Below, piece after piece: positions 10,712-23,110 of a DNA stretch of 64,000 nt. A program made the translations under genes and the position numbers. Position 1 is the stretch's first letter, and every line of letters begins with the position of its first letter. This stretch comes from Monarcha castaneiventris obscurior (taxonomy: Eukaryota; Chordata; Aves; Passeriformes; Monarchidae). The DNA is taken from the NCBI GenBank assembly GCA_026261815.1, contig JAMPIT010000493.1, positions 8,697,501-8,761,500 on the forward strand, read 5' to 3'. A model generated the notes under the pieces. The model had not been told where the DNA came from and searched no databases. It saw only the letters and a program-made list of their open reading frames with translations.

Positions 10712-13589
10712 AGAGTACCCAAACAAACTACTTGTGTTCTGGCACGATAGAATTACAGTTCAACACAATAATTAACTATCTGACACATTCCTGCGAGGCT
10801 GCAGAGTCAGTAATGGCTCTGAAATGCCCTCTCTGTTGTCATAACCCAGCAGCCAAAACACGCACGTACTCCACAGGATCAGGGTTGGCAAAATGCATTT
10901 CATCCCTCCTCAGCTGATTCACACAGACCACAGGTGTGTTTCATGCTTCAGGTACCACTGACAGACAAATTTAGGAGCAAATTCAGTTAAAACAAAATGC
11001 ATCCTTAATCTATCAAACCCACAAAAGCATTTTAATATCTTCTGTCCATGGCCCTGGTCTCCAATCTTCCTGTTAGCTTCTTTACAGCTCTTGAAATGTA
11101 TTTGAACCTCTCACACCCAGATAACACAGCTCATTTCACCAACCACTGCACATCCGGTGTCTCTGAACAGCCCAGGAGATGATTCCCAGTCTCCTCCTCC
11201 TGCACCCTATCAAGCTCCTCACAAGGAGATCCTAAAAATCTTGAATTAATCTGCTACAAACACACTTCAAAAGGTCTGGCACTTCAGTTTGCATGGCTTG
11301 TAAAAACTACACCTACCTATGTGTGCAACACTTGTGCAAAAAAATTAATGACTGGCAATGAAACCCAAAAACTCTCCAAGCCCAACGTGGGTTCACCACG
11401 GGGCCTCCTGGGTTTTGTACAGCTCAGACTGTGGACGCTGGCAGTGGGGTTTATTTTTGCATGAAGGCCACATGACATGCAGCAAGTTTAATGAAGTTTG
11501 TTCTTAGCATTATTTCAAACCTCCGGGGCTGCTGTCACCCACGTGGATCAAAACAGCAGGATTTATTTGCATCAACTCCCACTGGAAACAACAAGCAGCA
11601 GCCATGAGCCCCAGCTCCTGCAAGATCCAGAAAAGCAACAAGCTCCCTCCAACTCCAGCAGCAAAAAGATGAGGACATCAAGGGCAGGACTCACTCCCCA
11701 CCTCGGAGCACCAAAGTTCATTAAAGCAGATTTAGGATCTTACCTTCTAGAAAACCCCCACAGAGCTGCAAGACCAGCTATTTCAGGTGCCAGAGGAGTT
11801 TTCCTGCCAGAAGTCCCAAGGCAGCCCCAGCAGCACTCACAGCCTCCCCTCTGGGACCATTTACCTTAATTAACAAACCCACACAGGGCTGAGAGAGGCA
11901 TTTCTGCCCCCTGCTCCTCCTGAAGGGTTGACATCAAACCTGCCTGCCCCTACCCAGGTGGGGCTGATCAGAATTAAGAGGTTCATAGGAGAACTGGTTT
12001 TTCCCTGCCACCTCCTCCCATGTTGGAGTGGGAAGAGTGAGGTTGTTGTGCTCCTGGTGGCACTTCATTCTCTGATAAGCAGCTTGAGTGAAGACTGGAG
12101 TTATTTTATCACTTCCCAGAGCCTTTTTCTCCTATCTTTAATCGACTTCCTATGTTCCCCACCTCCCTCTGACCATCTAATAGTACAACATCCCAAAAAT
12201 CTGACTAGGAAGCCAAATGCCAGCTTAATCCTATGGACTATTCCCAAGTAAAAGTGCTGGAAGGAAGCAGCCTGCAAACAATGCTCAGCCCTCATCAGGG
12301 GAGAGAATTTCATTCTGGAAGGATGAAACTGAATCCCATGAATGCTGTCACGGCCAGAAATGGAGCTGCTTGCAGAAGATGCTCTGTAGCTCATGGGGAG
12401 ATGCTCAGTGAGGTTTTGTTGGCCTCTGCATCACCTGGGATTGGATCATTGTCTGTCTTGTGAGCAGCTTTAGATTCCTAAGGACAACCACCACAGCTTG
12501 GCATTGGAGTGCTGAGGAATCAATAAGATGGTGATGGGAAAGCAAATTTTGGTATAAAAACAAAATAGAAAAGAAAGAGGGGACAACACTCCCTGATCAC
12601 TCTCTTGCTCCTGTGATTTTCTAAGGAAGTGTGGAAAAGGAAGTGGATTTAGGGGGATGGCCTGGAGGGAGAGATGCTGTGATGAGCTAAAGCTGTCTTG
12701 GACTGGGGGATGGGAGGTTAAGAGGATGCTCAAGTCAAACCTCAGGGACTTGGGTCATACATGGAGCAGCAGCACAAACTACCTTGGTATTTGGGGACAT
12801 CTGGCCTCGAAGCTGATTCAGTTCCTAAACTTTTTAATAAGCTTCCTTAAAATTGCAGCAGGAGGTGTTTGGCAGGGGAGAGCCAGAGATGGAGAGCAAA
12901 TCAGAGGATTTCCATGCTGCCACACGAGCCATGTTGCTTGGCAGGTTGATGGATTGGCGCCGTTGTACGAAATAAAATGCAAAACAATTAAATGGCACGT
13001 GACTGCAGGAGGGGGTAGGTTTACTTTGCAGGATTTGCATCAACATTTTCTTTGGCTCCCATCCAGGTGGCTCAGCACCCCTTGGAGTCACTTAAACAAA
13101 CCCAACTTTGAAAGCAAAACTCTGTCAGAAGTTGTGAGTCTCGCCCAGCTCCGTGTTCGCACCGGGGGACGGCAGATCCCACACGAGGTGGTCTCAAGGG
13201 CCACGAATCTTCTCTGAAGGTCTCTGCTCCCCTCACACACATGGAAAAACTCATAGGAGTCCTCATGTGGTTTTTAAGCCCCGTGATGAAGACTCAACAC
13301 CCCTCGTGCAGTCCAGTGGGAAGGTTTCTGGACAGGGCTGTAACGGAGGGACAATGCCCAGCTCCACCTTCTGTCCTTTGGGGAGCTCACAGGAGATGGT
13401 CAGAGCAGGGATTTTGACCAGCAGGCTCTGGAAGAAGGGTTCAGGGGGACCTAATGTTGGGTCCAGATGTGCCCCCCCTTTCCCTGATGCTGAGCAGTCA
13501 ATGGATGATCTGGGACTTGACTTCAGACTCATGAGTGACAGAAGTTTTGGTGCAGAGATAATACCCTGGTGCATATTAAAACCCAGCTC
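10712..13589. other. gene-free stretch
   Basis: No repeat family or gene is recognisable. The open frames of 123 codons (11498-11869), 107 codons (11928-12251) and 186 codons (12657-13217) on the plus strand lack domains and overlap frames on the other strand. Composition is mixed to GC-rich. Confidence 0.55.
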
Positions 13590-13860
13590 CATGTTTGTTC
13601 CAGCAGATAGTTATGATTTATCTATTTTATGGCATGGTTTGCAAGTGCAGAGCAAACTTTTTGTTCTGTGAATTTCAGAGCAAGCTGCTGGCTCATGCTA
13701 ATAGCAACATTTGGGGCCTTGTGATTATTTTATTTAGGGCTATTTTTGCAATTAACCTCGTCCCTAAAAGCCTTTCTATTTTGATGAGGTTGTTTTCATA
13801 TGGTGCAAGTTGAAAGGGGGTGAGACAGCTACACACATGTATTATAATCATATTTGAGCC
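13590..13860. promoter_or_regulatory. small AT-rich island, candidate regulatory element
   Basis: The island contains ATGCTAAT (POU/octamer-like), GATTATTTTATTTA, GCAATTAACC and TTATGATTTATC-type words, with no long ORF and no repeat match. It is offered as a candidate conserved element on composition and motif density only. Confidence 0.25.
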
Positions 13861-15778
13861 ATTTTTGTGCTTCATCTGTTTAATGTCATCTGCACTGCCG
13901 AAGTAGCCAAGCTCCTCCAGGGCAAGCTGGGTAATGGGAACCAGCATTCCTAATTTTCTGTCCCTGGAGCAGCTCTGAGAGCAGGGCACTGCTGGGGCGG
14001 GCTGAGCTCTGCTGTCCTCATCCCTCAGTGACTGTTACTTTTACAACCCCGTGGTAACCTCATGGTAACCATTAACCACTGCCAGTTACACGGCAGCCTC
14101 TGTTTGGAAGGGAGTAAACTGGAAATTTGGGTCTAGATTAAAATCCCAGCTTGGGTTTATGCAGCACTTTGGGAGAGCTGTGAGCCCAAGGGCAAGGAAG
14201 TTTTATCCAGTAAATAACTGGAGTGAGGAAGAGTTTGAATAGAGGCAGGTCCTTCCTTGCTGCTGCAGTCAGACCCTTCCTTGGGAGGCAAACACCACTC
14301 TCAGGCTGCTGCTGCTGCTCCAACTAAAGTTTCCAAGCCTGGATCCTTTTCACACATATGTGATCAAGCTGTGGATGGGAGGGAGCTCCAGCCTTCTGGA
14401 AAAGATGCATAGAGGGGTGTGCAGAGGGGGAGTTTGCATCACATGTTCTGGTTTAGACTTTTCCACTTCTCAGTTCAAAAACAAACGTAAAATGGTGCCT
14501 CCAGAAGTCCCCACACCTCAAAGTTGCAAACAGTGGATGAGAAGAGGCCGGAGTTGTGGGATGGGTCTCCCCATGCTGTCCTGCTTCAGGAATCCATCCA
14601 GAAACTTGCTTCATCCTGAAGCTGCCTGGGGGAAAAGTAATTCTGTAGATGGAAGGGGCAGAGTTTAATTTTGCCTCCAGACCTGTGTGAATGAGATGTG
14701 TTTGCCCCCACAGGCACTGCAAGCTCCTTTCTTATCATCTCTGCCTTCCTCTTTACTGCTAAAGCAGCACTGACAGCTGTGCTGTTGTACTTCAAAATAC
14801 GTCACCAAAATTCATTTCTCAGGTCCTTCTAATTTTTCTTCATGTTCCTTGAGTACACACAGATATTTAATAACCTAAAACTGTAATTGAAGCAATTACT
14901 TTAACACTGAGGCAAACACAGGTGTTTGCACCCTTCCAGAGCAGCCCTTGGTGCATTTGTTTAATGCTTTTAATTACAGTTGTTAATATGACAGATTGAT
15001 TAGATGTTTGACAGCTCCTGTTTAGGTTGGGGTGTTCTGGTACCCAACAAATGCTCAGAAGCAACATCCTGCCCAGAACTTGTTCCTGAGTCAAGCCATG
15101 TCCTAGGGCATTGCAGCAGATTAAAATGACTTGTTTCTTCTTTTCAATGGAGAGTTCTTCCTCCTTCACCTCCCAGTGTGAATGTGGATGTACGAGCAAC
15201 AAACAGCAATGGGAAAGGAAATGCAGAGAAACCACACAAAGATTTACTGGGGCTTTAGCAAAATATTATCATTCTTAATGTTTGTCGGCATGTGGCAATT
15301 TTCTTTGAACCGGGGATAGTTCAAATTCCTTCTTGCTTTGAAGACTTCATTTTCTCCCATAAAAATTATGGAGACTGTCTTGGATAATTTTAGGACTTAG
15401 GCACACTATTTGCTGAGCTCAGGCATGTTTTGCACCGTGTATATTTTATTTGCCACCTGCCAGCTCGTGTCCACATTTTCCCAAAGTCCTGGGAAGAGGT
15501 CCTGGACAAATCCTGGACAAAACCTTGAGCCCTGGCCCACCCCCTGTGCTGGAGGTGCACAGCTCAAGCACCCGCACGCAGGGCAGGCACAGCTCCTTAA
15601 ATAACATCTCCAGGGGCAGTGAAAGCAGCAGCCCTGCACACAGGGACACCTGTGAGTAACTTTGCCACGGGCCACGTGGCAGATGATGGCTGTGTGACAG
15701 GGTGTCTGGCTGGCTGATGATGAAGAACCCCTCCAAGCTCCGTGCATTGACAGGCAAGCGAGGCGTGAACCTAAAGAA
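13861..15778. other. gene-free stretch
   Basis: Mixed DNA with several frames of 60-120 codons that carry no recognisable domains. An AT-rich part lies around 14780-15020. No repeat family is recognised until the CR1 tail at the end. Confidence 0.55.
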
Positions 15779-15841
15779 ATAGAATCATGGAATCATCAGG
15801 GTTGGGAAACAACTCCAAAATCCTCAAGTCCGACCTTCAAC
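15779..15841 (-). mobile_element. CR1 LINE 3' end (short relic)
   Basis: On the plus strand the text reads 'atagaatcatggaatcatc', then 'agggttgggaaacaact', then 'cctcaagtccgacctt'. This is the reverse complement of the avian CR1 3' terminus, with the AATCATGGAATCAT box marking the 3' end of a minus-strand insertion. Only about 60 bp remain and they are diverged. Confidence 0.82.
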
Positions 15842-18540
15842 GTTTCTGTTATTCTGATTAAAGCTGGACCAAGGCTTCAGCCACTCTTTGGTTTGGCCGT
15901 GGCAGAACGGACATGAAAGATTTGGAGGTGACATGAGGAATCATGTGCATCTCTGGGGATTATTACCAAGCAGAAGATGGGGATGAGGCGTGAAAAAGCG
16001 AGTCAGTGTAAATCACAGCTCTCTGCTTAGGAGGGGAACACACTGAAAAGGACCAACAGATGAAACCCGAGGGAGACAAAGTCAAAATAAAGCCTGTAGA
16101 CACAGCAGCCATTGTGGAGTGCTTGTGAATGACTGTTGTGCCTGCGCTTGTGTCTGCAGACGGTTAAGTAGAAAGGGATTGTTGTCTTTACTCACACACA
16201 TTCCCTCGCCCTGAGTTAACTTCCTCGGGCAGAAGAGTGCCCAGAAATAAACTGTCATAACCACCAAGTTAAACTGCCAAGGGGTGGTGAAGTGTCCAGC
16301 TCCAATGTCTTCAATCAGGACCGGTTTCCTCCTTTGAAGATATGCTTTTGCCAAGCACAAGTTGTACCTCAGTCAGACGCCAGTTACTGCACTTGATACG
16401 GATGAAATCTAATGGCCCACGAAATAAAGGTCAGCAGAAAAAAAGCTTATTGAGTGGCTTCTTCTGCTCTCAAGTATATGAATCTGCGAAAGGTTGGCAA
16501 CTCGTACCCACCGTCATGGTGTTTTTCATGGTATCCTTTGATAACAGGATTAGGGAGCACCAATATTAGTTCAAAAAAGCTGCTGAAAAGTCCCTGACAT
16601 TTGGTCATTACCAGTCTTCAGTCACTATTGATCGGTGTCTGTGCTGGAGGCAGTAATCCAGCACAGGGAGGGATCCAGGGTGGCTGCAGATAGGTGGGGG
16701 ATCGATATGGAGCTGCTGGTGGGATACTGGCACTGCTCTCTCTGCTGCTCATGGTGGGACCCTAACCCTTGCTGTGGGTATTTTAACAAAACAGGCCTGA
16801 TTTTTGTTTTTTAGCAGATTATCCTGCCAAGCAGTTTGGCAGCATTCTCATTTCTGCAAGCAGAGGAATCACCATTTCTCTTCTCCCAAAGTGTTTGCTG
16901 TCAGAAGCGACCTCCCTGCCTGGAACGGAGCTCCCGGAGCATGAATATTTCATGGGACTGGTTTTGGGGAGATTATTTATGGTTGAGTTTTCATGGGCAA
17001 TAACTAGATTTTTGTGGTTATCAGCACTTCTTTGGTAATTTAAAATTTACTTGAAAGGGAAAGGAAGCAAACTGAGGCTGGATGGGTACAACCAAGGTCT
17101 TGTGCTCCTACAAATACCACGATAAAAGTGTATTGGTTCATAAGGATACTTTGAAATATTTAAGAGAGCATCAGCAGGAAGTATATACACATGTATATGA
17201 ATAAAACCAGCATTTTGTGAAGTGTGTGGGAAGGAGAACATTTGGGAGTCAGCACATTTCTTCCCAACCACATTAAGTGCACCCAAGGGTGAATTTTTTA
17301 TTTATTTGGGTTTTTCTTTAGAGCTCCCCCCTGCAGAGCTTTGGATTTCTGAACATGAAAAATAACAACAAACTTTACAAACACACAAGTCCCAACACCC
17401 CCAGGGATGCAAAGAAGGTGCTGAGCCTGCCCGGCCCCTGCCTCTGGACACAGCTGAGGAAGGCTGGTCCCAAAAAGCTGAGATCTCTCCCCAAAACAGT
17501 CAGACCTGCCTGGACCTGGTAACTGGCATGGTTGTAGGCTTTTCCTGCTCTTCCATGAGCCATCCCACCATAACTCTCCCATGGCAAGGAGATATTTCTT
17601 TTCAAGGCAAACATTCCTACTTAATGGGAAACATCTTCTTTGTGTGGAAATCAGTTTGAAACATCCCTGGGCTTGAGTGGTGCAGAAAGCTTTGACAAAA
17701 TATTAGAACTATGTTTAGCTCCTTGGATATATCAGCCTTGCCAGAAATAAATCCATTTTGATAAGCTCTCATTTGGAGAAATTTCTCATCTCCCTCTTTC
17801 CTCCCCAAACAGAATAATTAATAAACCAGGAATACGGAAGACTCCACTGGCATCCCAAAGAAGCCTCTCCCTTGCTACAAGAGGGTAGATTCTCTCAGTC
17901 TCTTCTAGTGGGATTACTCCACTTCCAGAAATTAGCAAATTGCCCTTTTTTCCAGGAACTTACACCAGATTTGGCCTGAAAGTGCCATCCAGGAACCGGT
18001 CAGAAAACACAAGGCAGAAGCTCTGCAGGTTTGGTCCTAGGCTAGGACAGTGAAATTGCCATTTCCCTTCCCCAGTGGTGTGTGGATGGTGCCAGTGGAG
18101 CTTCTCCTGCTGGCCAGGGATGAGAAGTGTCACGAAAACAGCCGGTCTGGCTCCTCCTGCCTTTCCCCGGCAACCAGCCAAGATCAAGCAACACTTTTTT
18201 TCAGCCTCTCACTTCTAGGGTATTTTGCCTTCTCATTAACTAGTCAATGGCCCGGCCCGGTCTTGTCCAGGTTTGTCTCCTCTCCTTGCATCCTGTTTGG
18301 GATGGAAGCCCCTGTCTGGGCATCAAGGTCCACGGAGAGCTCACGAAAGTGACCCTGAGATCTTCCTGGCCCTCGCTGTGTTTGCTCATTTCCTTCTCAG
18401 CTCTCTTTCTATTGCTTTTCAAATTAAGGTGCACAGGAAACCAGAGCAGTTTCTGATCTCTCCTCCACCTAAAAAATTAGAACATCAAAACCAGTTTTAC
18501 CAGCAGTAAACGAAGCTACTTTGAAAAGTGAGGCAAAGGG
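15842..18540. other. gene-free stretch
   Basis: No gene or repeat family is supported. Sub-regions at 16100-16560 and 16900-17060 are AT-rich with homeodomain-like words such as TTATTTATGG and GGTAATTTAAA, and could be conserved non-coding sequence. Frames up to 100 codons (18050-18352) have no recognisable motif. Confidence 0.5.
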
Positions 18541-19480
18541 ATCTATCTGGAGTCAGTAAGACATTGTTAGGATCTCTTTGATCGGGAGCCTTAAATGAAA
18601 ATTATCAAATGGCGCTTTAAAACATACACCCTTTTGTTTGATTAGCCTGCTGCAGATAACCTTTATTAAACCTGATCTAAAATTACAGCCATGCACTGGT
18701 GGTTCTTTGATGCCTTGGCTGTTTCATTTCCTGTTTATAGTATGATACACGTTGCACTAGGAGATAAAGCACTTCTGAAGGATATTAAGACATGAAAGTC
18801 CCTTGGCTATTTGCTGGCACTGTTTTGATGTTTTCTTGCTCTCTAGAAATTAGCATATCCTTTTCAAAGACTGCCTCTGATGAGAGTAATCCTTTGCCAT
18901 GATGTATTTGCTAAAAGTCATAAATGATAGTATATTGTGTAAAGAAATGACACATAAAAGGGACGATGCTAGATTATTGATAATGAGGCAACTTGTGCAA
19001 CTCTGCTTTTGGCTTTTATAAAACACATTTTTGACACCATAAATACATTGAGCTTATATTAATGAGGATTTAATACTTCTGAGATTTTAGAAACTTGCTT
19101 AGAACAACTTTTCAAAAGAAGGTTTTTTTGGGAAGTTTAATGTTTTCACTAATTTTGATAAGATATTCTGTTAAGCACGTTTTGCTGCCTTCATAATGAG
19201 GAATGATGGAAAGGTTTTTAGCATGGCTTTGCCAGAATTAAACTGTGCTGGAATATTTATTTTATTAATTTGTATGGTTTCTATTGCCATAGAAATGAGG
19301 TTAATTAATTATAGAAATTTGCAACAAAACGTTACCTTTCAGAAATAAAGAAGAACTTTGACACAGATAAAAGCAAACCATAAGGATCTGATATCTGAAG
19401 GTGTAAATAAGTATCGCTCCATTGAAGCTTTGAAGTGACATTGATTTACATCACCAAAAGATCCGTCTCCTGTTGTCACT
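18541..19480. promoter_or_regulatory. large AT-rich island, candidate conserved non-coding element
   Basis: About 0.9 kb of evenly AT-rich DNA without repeats and with almost no long open frames, between GC-rich neighbours. Words seen include TTGTTTGATTAG, AGATAACCTTTATTAAA, AGAAATTAGCATATCC (POU-like), TATTAATGAGGATTTAATA, TTTTATTAATTTG and GGTTAATTAATTATAG. The density of homeodomain-type TAAT cores and the lack of low-complexity decay are what one expects of a developmental enhancer cluster. Nothing in the sequence identifies the target gene. Confidence 0.4.
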
Positions 19481-22400
19481 AACAAATGACCTGAGCATTT
19501 TCACAGGAGAGAAAGCCATGCCTGGATGACCTAGAAAATAAGGACCAGGGTGTTGTGATGATAGAGGGGTGAGGAAGAGCAACCAGGGCGTGGGGGTCTT
19601 GATGAGCCTCTTTTCAAAGGCACTTTTTCGGGACTTTTCAGAGTGCTTTGCATGACACGGTCTAAGTAAGACTCTACAATTTCTGCAGCTGTATGGAAAT
19701 AATCATATTTCCTGAGCTGTGTTTGCACAGACACTCTTCTATCACTCACATGGTGGTGGCACAAGGTCTGGGCTCTGAGGGAGGTGGTGCGGGCCAGGTG
19801 GGGTGCGGTGACTTCCGTGGAGTGTGACAAAGATTTACACTTTACCTTACAGAAGGTGTTTTGTTTTTTTCTGTAGACAGACACGGAGGGAAGAATTTTG
19901 TATTTTTCCAACTGGAGGGCCCAAGTTACACACCCGAGGCCAGTGTGTAACACCTGAGGATGAGGATTTCTGCACCTGAATTTGTAAACAGAATTTGCAG
20001 TGACTCTGAATACCTGAACTCACCCTCCCAAAAATCCAATCCCTTATCTATGCACCTCTGTGTGGAGCTGAGCCCTCACCTTAGATATCCCAGGCTGATA
20101 ATCCTGCCCTGGGGAATCAAAGATCTCATCTGATACCCGCTGAAATCAATGGAACAATTGACTGTGGGTGGCTGCCCCGAGGAGCCCTGAAGGCATAAAG
20201 GTCACAGCCAGCCTGGAACAGAGGCAGAGCTCTGCTCCCACCAGCACCTCCCAGTAGGCACCAGCATGGACCATTCAGTGTTGCCACAAGGCTGATCAGC
20301 ACTGCTCCTCATCTCTGTGTGCCTCACGAGCTTGGGGTAGGAGCTGGAGTTTCACTAGTTCAGGTAAACTGGAGCAGGAGATGAGAGGAAGGAGCAATTG
20401 GAAAGGCAGAGACAAATTATACCTCCAGTGATGAAAGCCACCTCGACTGCAGCAGGGCTAAGACACTGCCAAGATGATTGCCAGTTAGCATGTATTAAGC
20501 AAATATCTCTCCTTCCTTCCAGCTAGGCCTCCAGTGCAATTGCCTTCTCCTACAATTTACTGGATTGAAAGTGCATTGAGTGACAAAATTACTTTTTTAA
20601 CAGCTGGAGGGAAAAAAAAAAAAAAAGAAAATCACAAACAGTTGACAATTCAAGAGAAGAAGACTTTTAAAAAATTGATAGTGTTTTTTCTGTATCCTTG
20701 TCAGAAAGGCTTTCAACTTCCCTCTTGGAAAGCAAAGACATGAAGGAGGTGCTGGGAAAAGGATTTCTGCACGGGCACCTGCTGTTATTACCGCAAGCAG
20801 TGACAGGAAGCGGAGGCATTTAGGCTTAGTCCCTAAGAAATGGTGATTATCAGGACTTCTTTCTGCAGGACCTTTGCTCATTGGCCTACATGCCAGCCAG
20901 TAACAGGATTTGCACGACTCCAGCCAGCTGCCTGAGGAATGTGTCCCATTCCAGTGCTTTCCCATATGCCATGGAGCATTCACGGCAATGAGCATGACTC
21001 ATGAGATCAGCTCACGCCTAGAGAAGGTTTTCCGCAAATTTGGGATGATTTAACTAAAATACATGCAAGGCTCACGCTGAGCTCATATTCTATACCCAAA
21101 TAAAAAGGAGTGAAGAAAGGCAACGAGCAGAAATTGTGTGGTGTCCTCAAAGCCAAAGGGCTTGGTCTTTCTTGGAGGTCCTTGACGGCCTCCTGCCGCT
21201 GTCTCTGGAACCATCTATAGGTCTCCATGGGTCCAAGGCAGAGGAATCCATCCCTGCCTGGCCCAAGTGACCCAAGAGGCAGCTGAGATCCAGGCCAGAC
21301 ACTCCCTGCAATAACGGCTCCTTCCAAGAGACTCCAGCCCTGCCAACTCAAGATCGTCGGCCAAGGGCTCTCCCTGCCAGGATGTCACAAGACGGGTGAG
21401 TCAGGGGAGGATCACAAAGTGTTGTTCTCATAATGGAGCTCAATAACAGCCGGTGTCAAGGTAAAAGCACCTGTAAATGAGGCGGCTCAGAGCTTTCCAG
21501 CCTGGCAGTGGCACCGATGGGCAGCTCCAGATCGCTGGGCTCTGCTCTCGCTCCATCCGTGCTCGGTCTCGTTGTCAGAGCAGCTTTTTGACGTGTCATT
21601 GCCACAGGATGGGTGGTTTGCAGGACAGAGCTGATAAGCAGGCAGATAACAAGCTCCTTCCTCTCCTTGGAGCTCAGGCTGACCGGTGGGTGACAGCCAA
21701 TGAGGACAGTGAGGAGGCTGAGGTTTGCTGCCCAGGCCACCTGCAGTGACCACACTGCAAAGCTGGGCTGGTCCAGAGCAATGTGTCCGTGGAATCCACC
21801 TGGCACTGCAGCAGCCCTCTGGAATTCCATAGCTGGACCTCAGCTGGCACTGCTGAATGGAGATCATCAGGTTCAGCCTGGCTGGATGGGCAGGGAGACC
21901 TCGGTGAGCCCCGATGTGCCTTGTTTGGTGGGGTGAGGAAGAGGATGCTGCAGTCACCGATGGTCCCCTCTTGGCCTGACAGCCACGGTGACTCTGAAAT
22001 GTCACCTCCTGCTTTCCACCCCCGGCCTCAGTGACCGTGGGCTTTCCCAGCCTCCAGCACTTCAGTAGCTGCTCTCCCAGGCTGCTGGTTCCACTCCAGA
22101 TCCTGTGAGGGATGTCCCCTGCCCAGCTGTATTCTACACATCCTAACTCCTCCTTCCATCAGCAAATCCCTCTGTCCTCCCCATCCTTCCGTTTACAACT
22201 TCAGGGGAACCCCCCCTTCACTTTCCTGACATCCAGCTAACACACCCAGGTGCTGCCACATTCACCTGGACCCTTCCAGCCAGGCAGGAGGTCCAGGAAC
22301 AGCAAAAAGGCATCACCAGATAACCATGGCTAAAACTGCCCGTTCCAGCACCTGAGTGAAGACATCTCCTCATTTTCCTGCCCGTTTGCTGGGGCTGACA

Positions 22401-22835
22401 ATGCCCTTCACTCCTCCCTGGCATGCTCAAGATTGCATCCCAAGCATCCAGAGATTATCCACGAGATTCGGTGCAAAAGGTGACCTTTGCCTTTGGAGTT
22501 CCTCTGGAAACCCACCCAGCACACACCTCTCCCTTTGTTTGTCTCCTGAGCATCGTTAGGGTTTGATAATGATCTCAGAGGTGCTAAGCTGATAATCATC
22601 TACCTCAGCTACTCCCAACACTTTGTCAGGCACGTTGGTAATGAAAACACAAAGTGTAAAGATATCCCCTTCCCAAGGTAATGGAAAACCTGAGTGGAGA
22701 TTGACATTAGAAACAAGATAGGAGGAGGGAGAAGCCAAGTCAAAAGGAGGAACATCTGGTTCCGTTTTCCTTTGTGAAATTATCTCACACTGACCAAGCA
22801 GTACCTTCTCTGAAGTATATAAACGCTGAAGACAC
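19481..22835. other. gene-free stretch
   Basis: The largest frames are 140 codons on minus (19531-19953), 132 on minus (20597-20995) and 172 on minus (21487-22005). None has a family signature. The stretch near 20085-20170 contains 'ctgaaatcaatggaacaatt', reminiscent of text in old sauropsid repeats, but I cannot assign a family. A poly(A) run lies at 20612-20626. The region 21440-22120 is GC-rich. Confidence 0.5.
20612..20626. repeat. poly(A) run
   Basis: Fifteen consecutive A residues, apart from flanking A-rich text. No upstream retroposed gene or target-site duplication is recognised. Confidence 0.85.
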
Positions 22836-23110
22836 ACACACATGGTTGTTATCAAATGGTATTGTGCAAAATTAAATTGGCTACTTTATGGTGAAATGGA
22901 GAAGGAAAGCAGGCATTTCAAACACATGCGTGTCTCTCAGCGAGGTCTGGAAGCGATCACGACTCAAGGATGGCTACTTTAAAATATCTACAAATAGTTA
23001 AGGCCATTCTGCGAGATGAATAAGCTGAGGCTGAATTTAATAAAGTTATCAAGGCCATAATAACACAGGGGCCAGTGCCTGAAACTAATAAGTGGTTTGG
23101 TGAGCATGAG
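22836..23110. promoter_or_regulatory. AT-rich island, candidate regulatory element
   Basis: Non-repetitive AT-rich text with the words AAATTAAATTGG, TTTAAAATATC, AATTTAATAAAG and a CpG-containing AGCGATCACGAC block. No open frame of note is present. It is a candidate enhancer on composition only. Confidence 0.25.

Noticed and set aside
20085..20170. Ancient sauropsid repeat suggested by the text around 'ctgaaatcaatgg'
   Set aside because: Too short and diverged to assign a family by eye.
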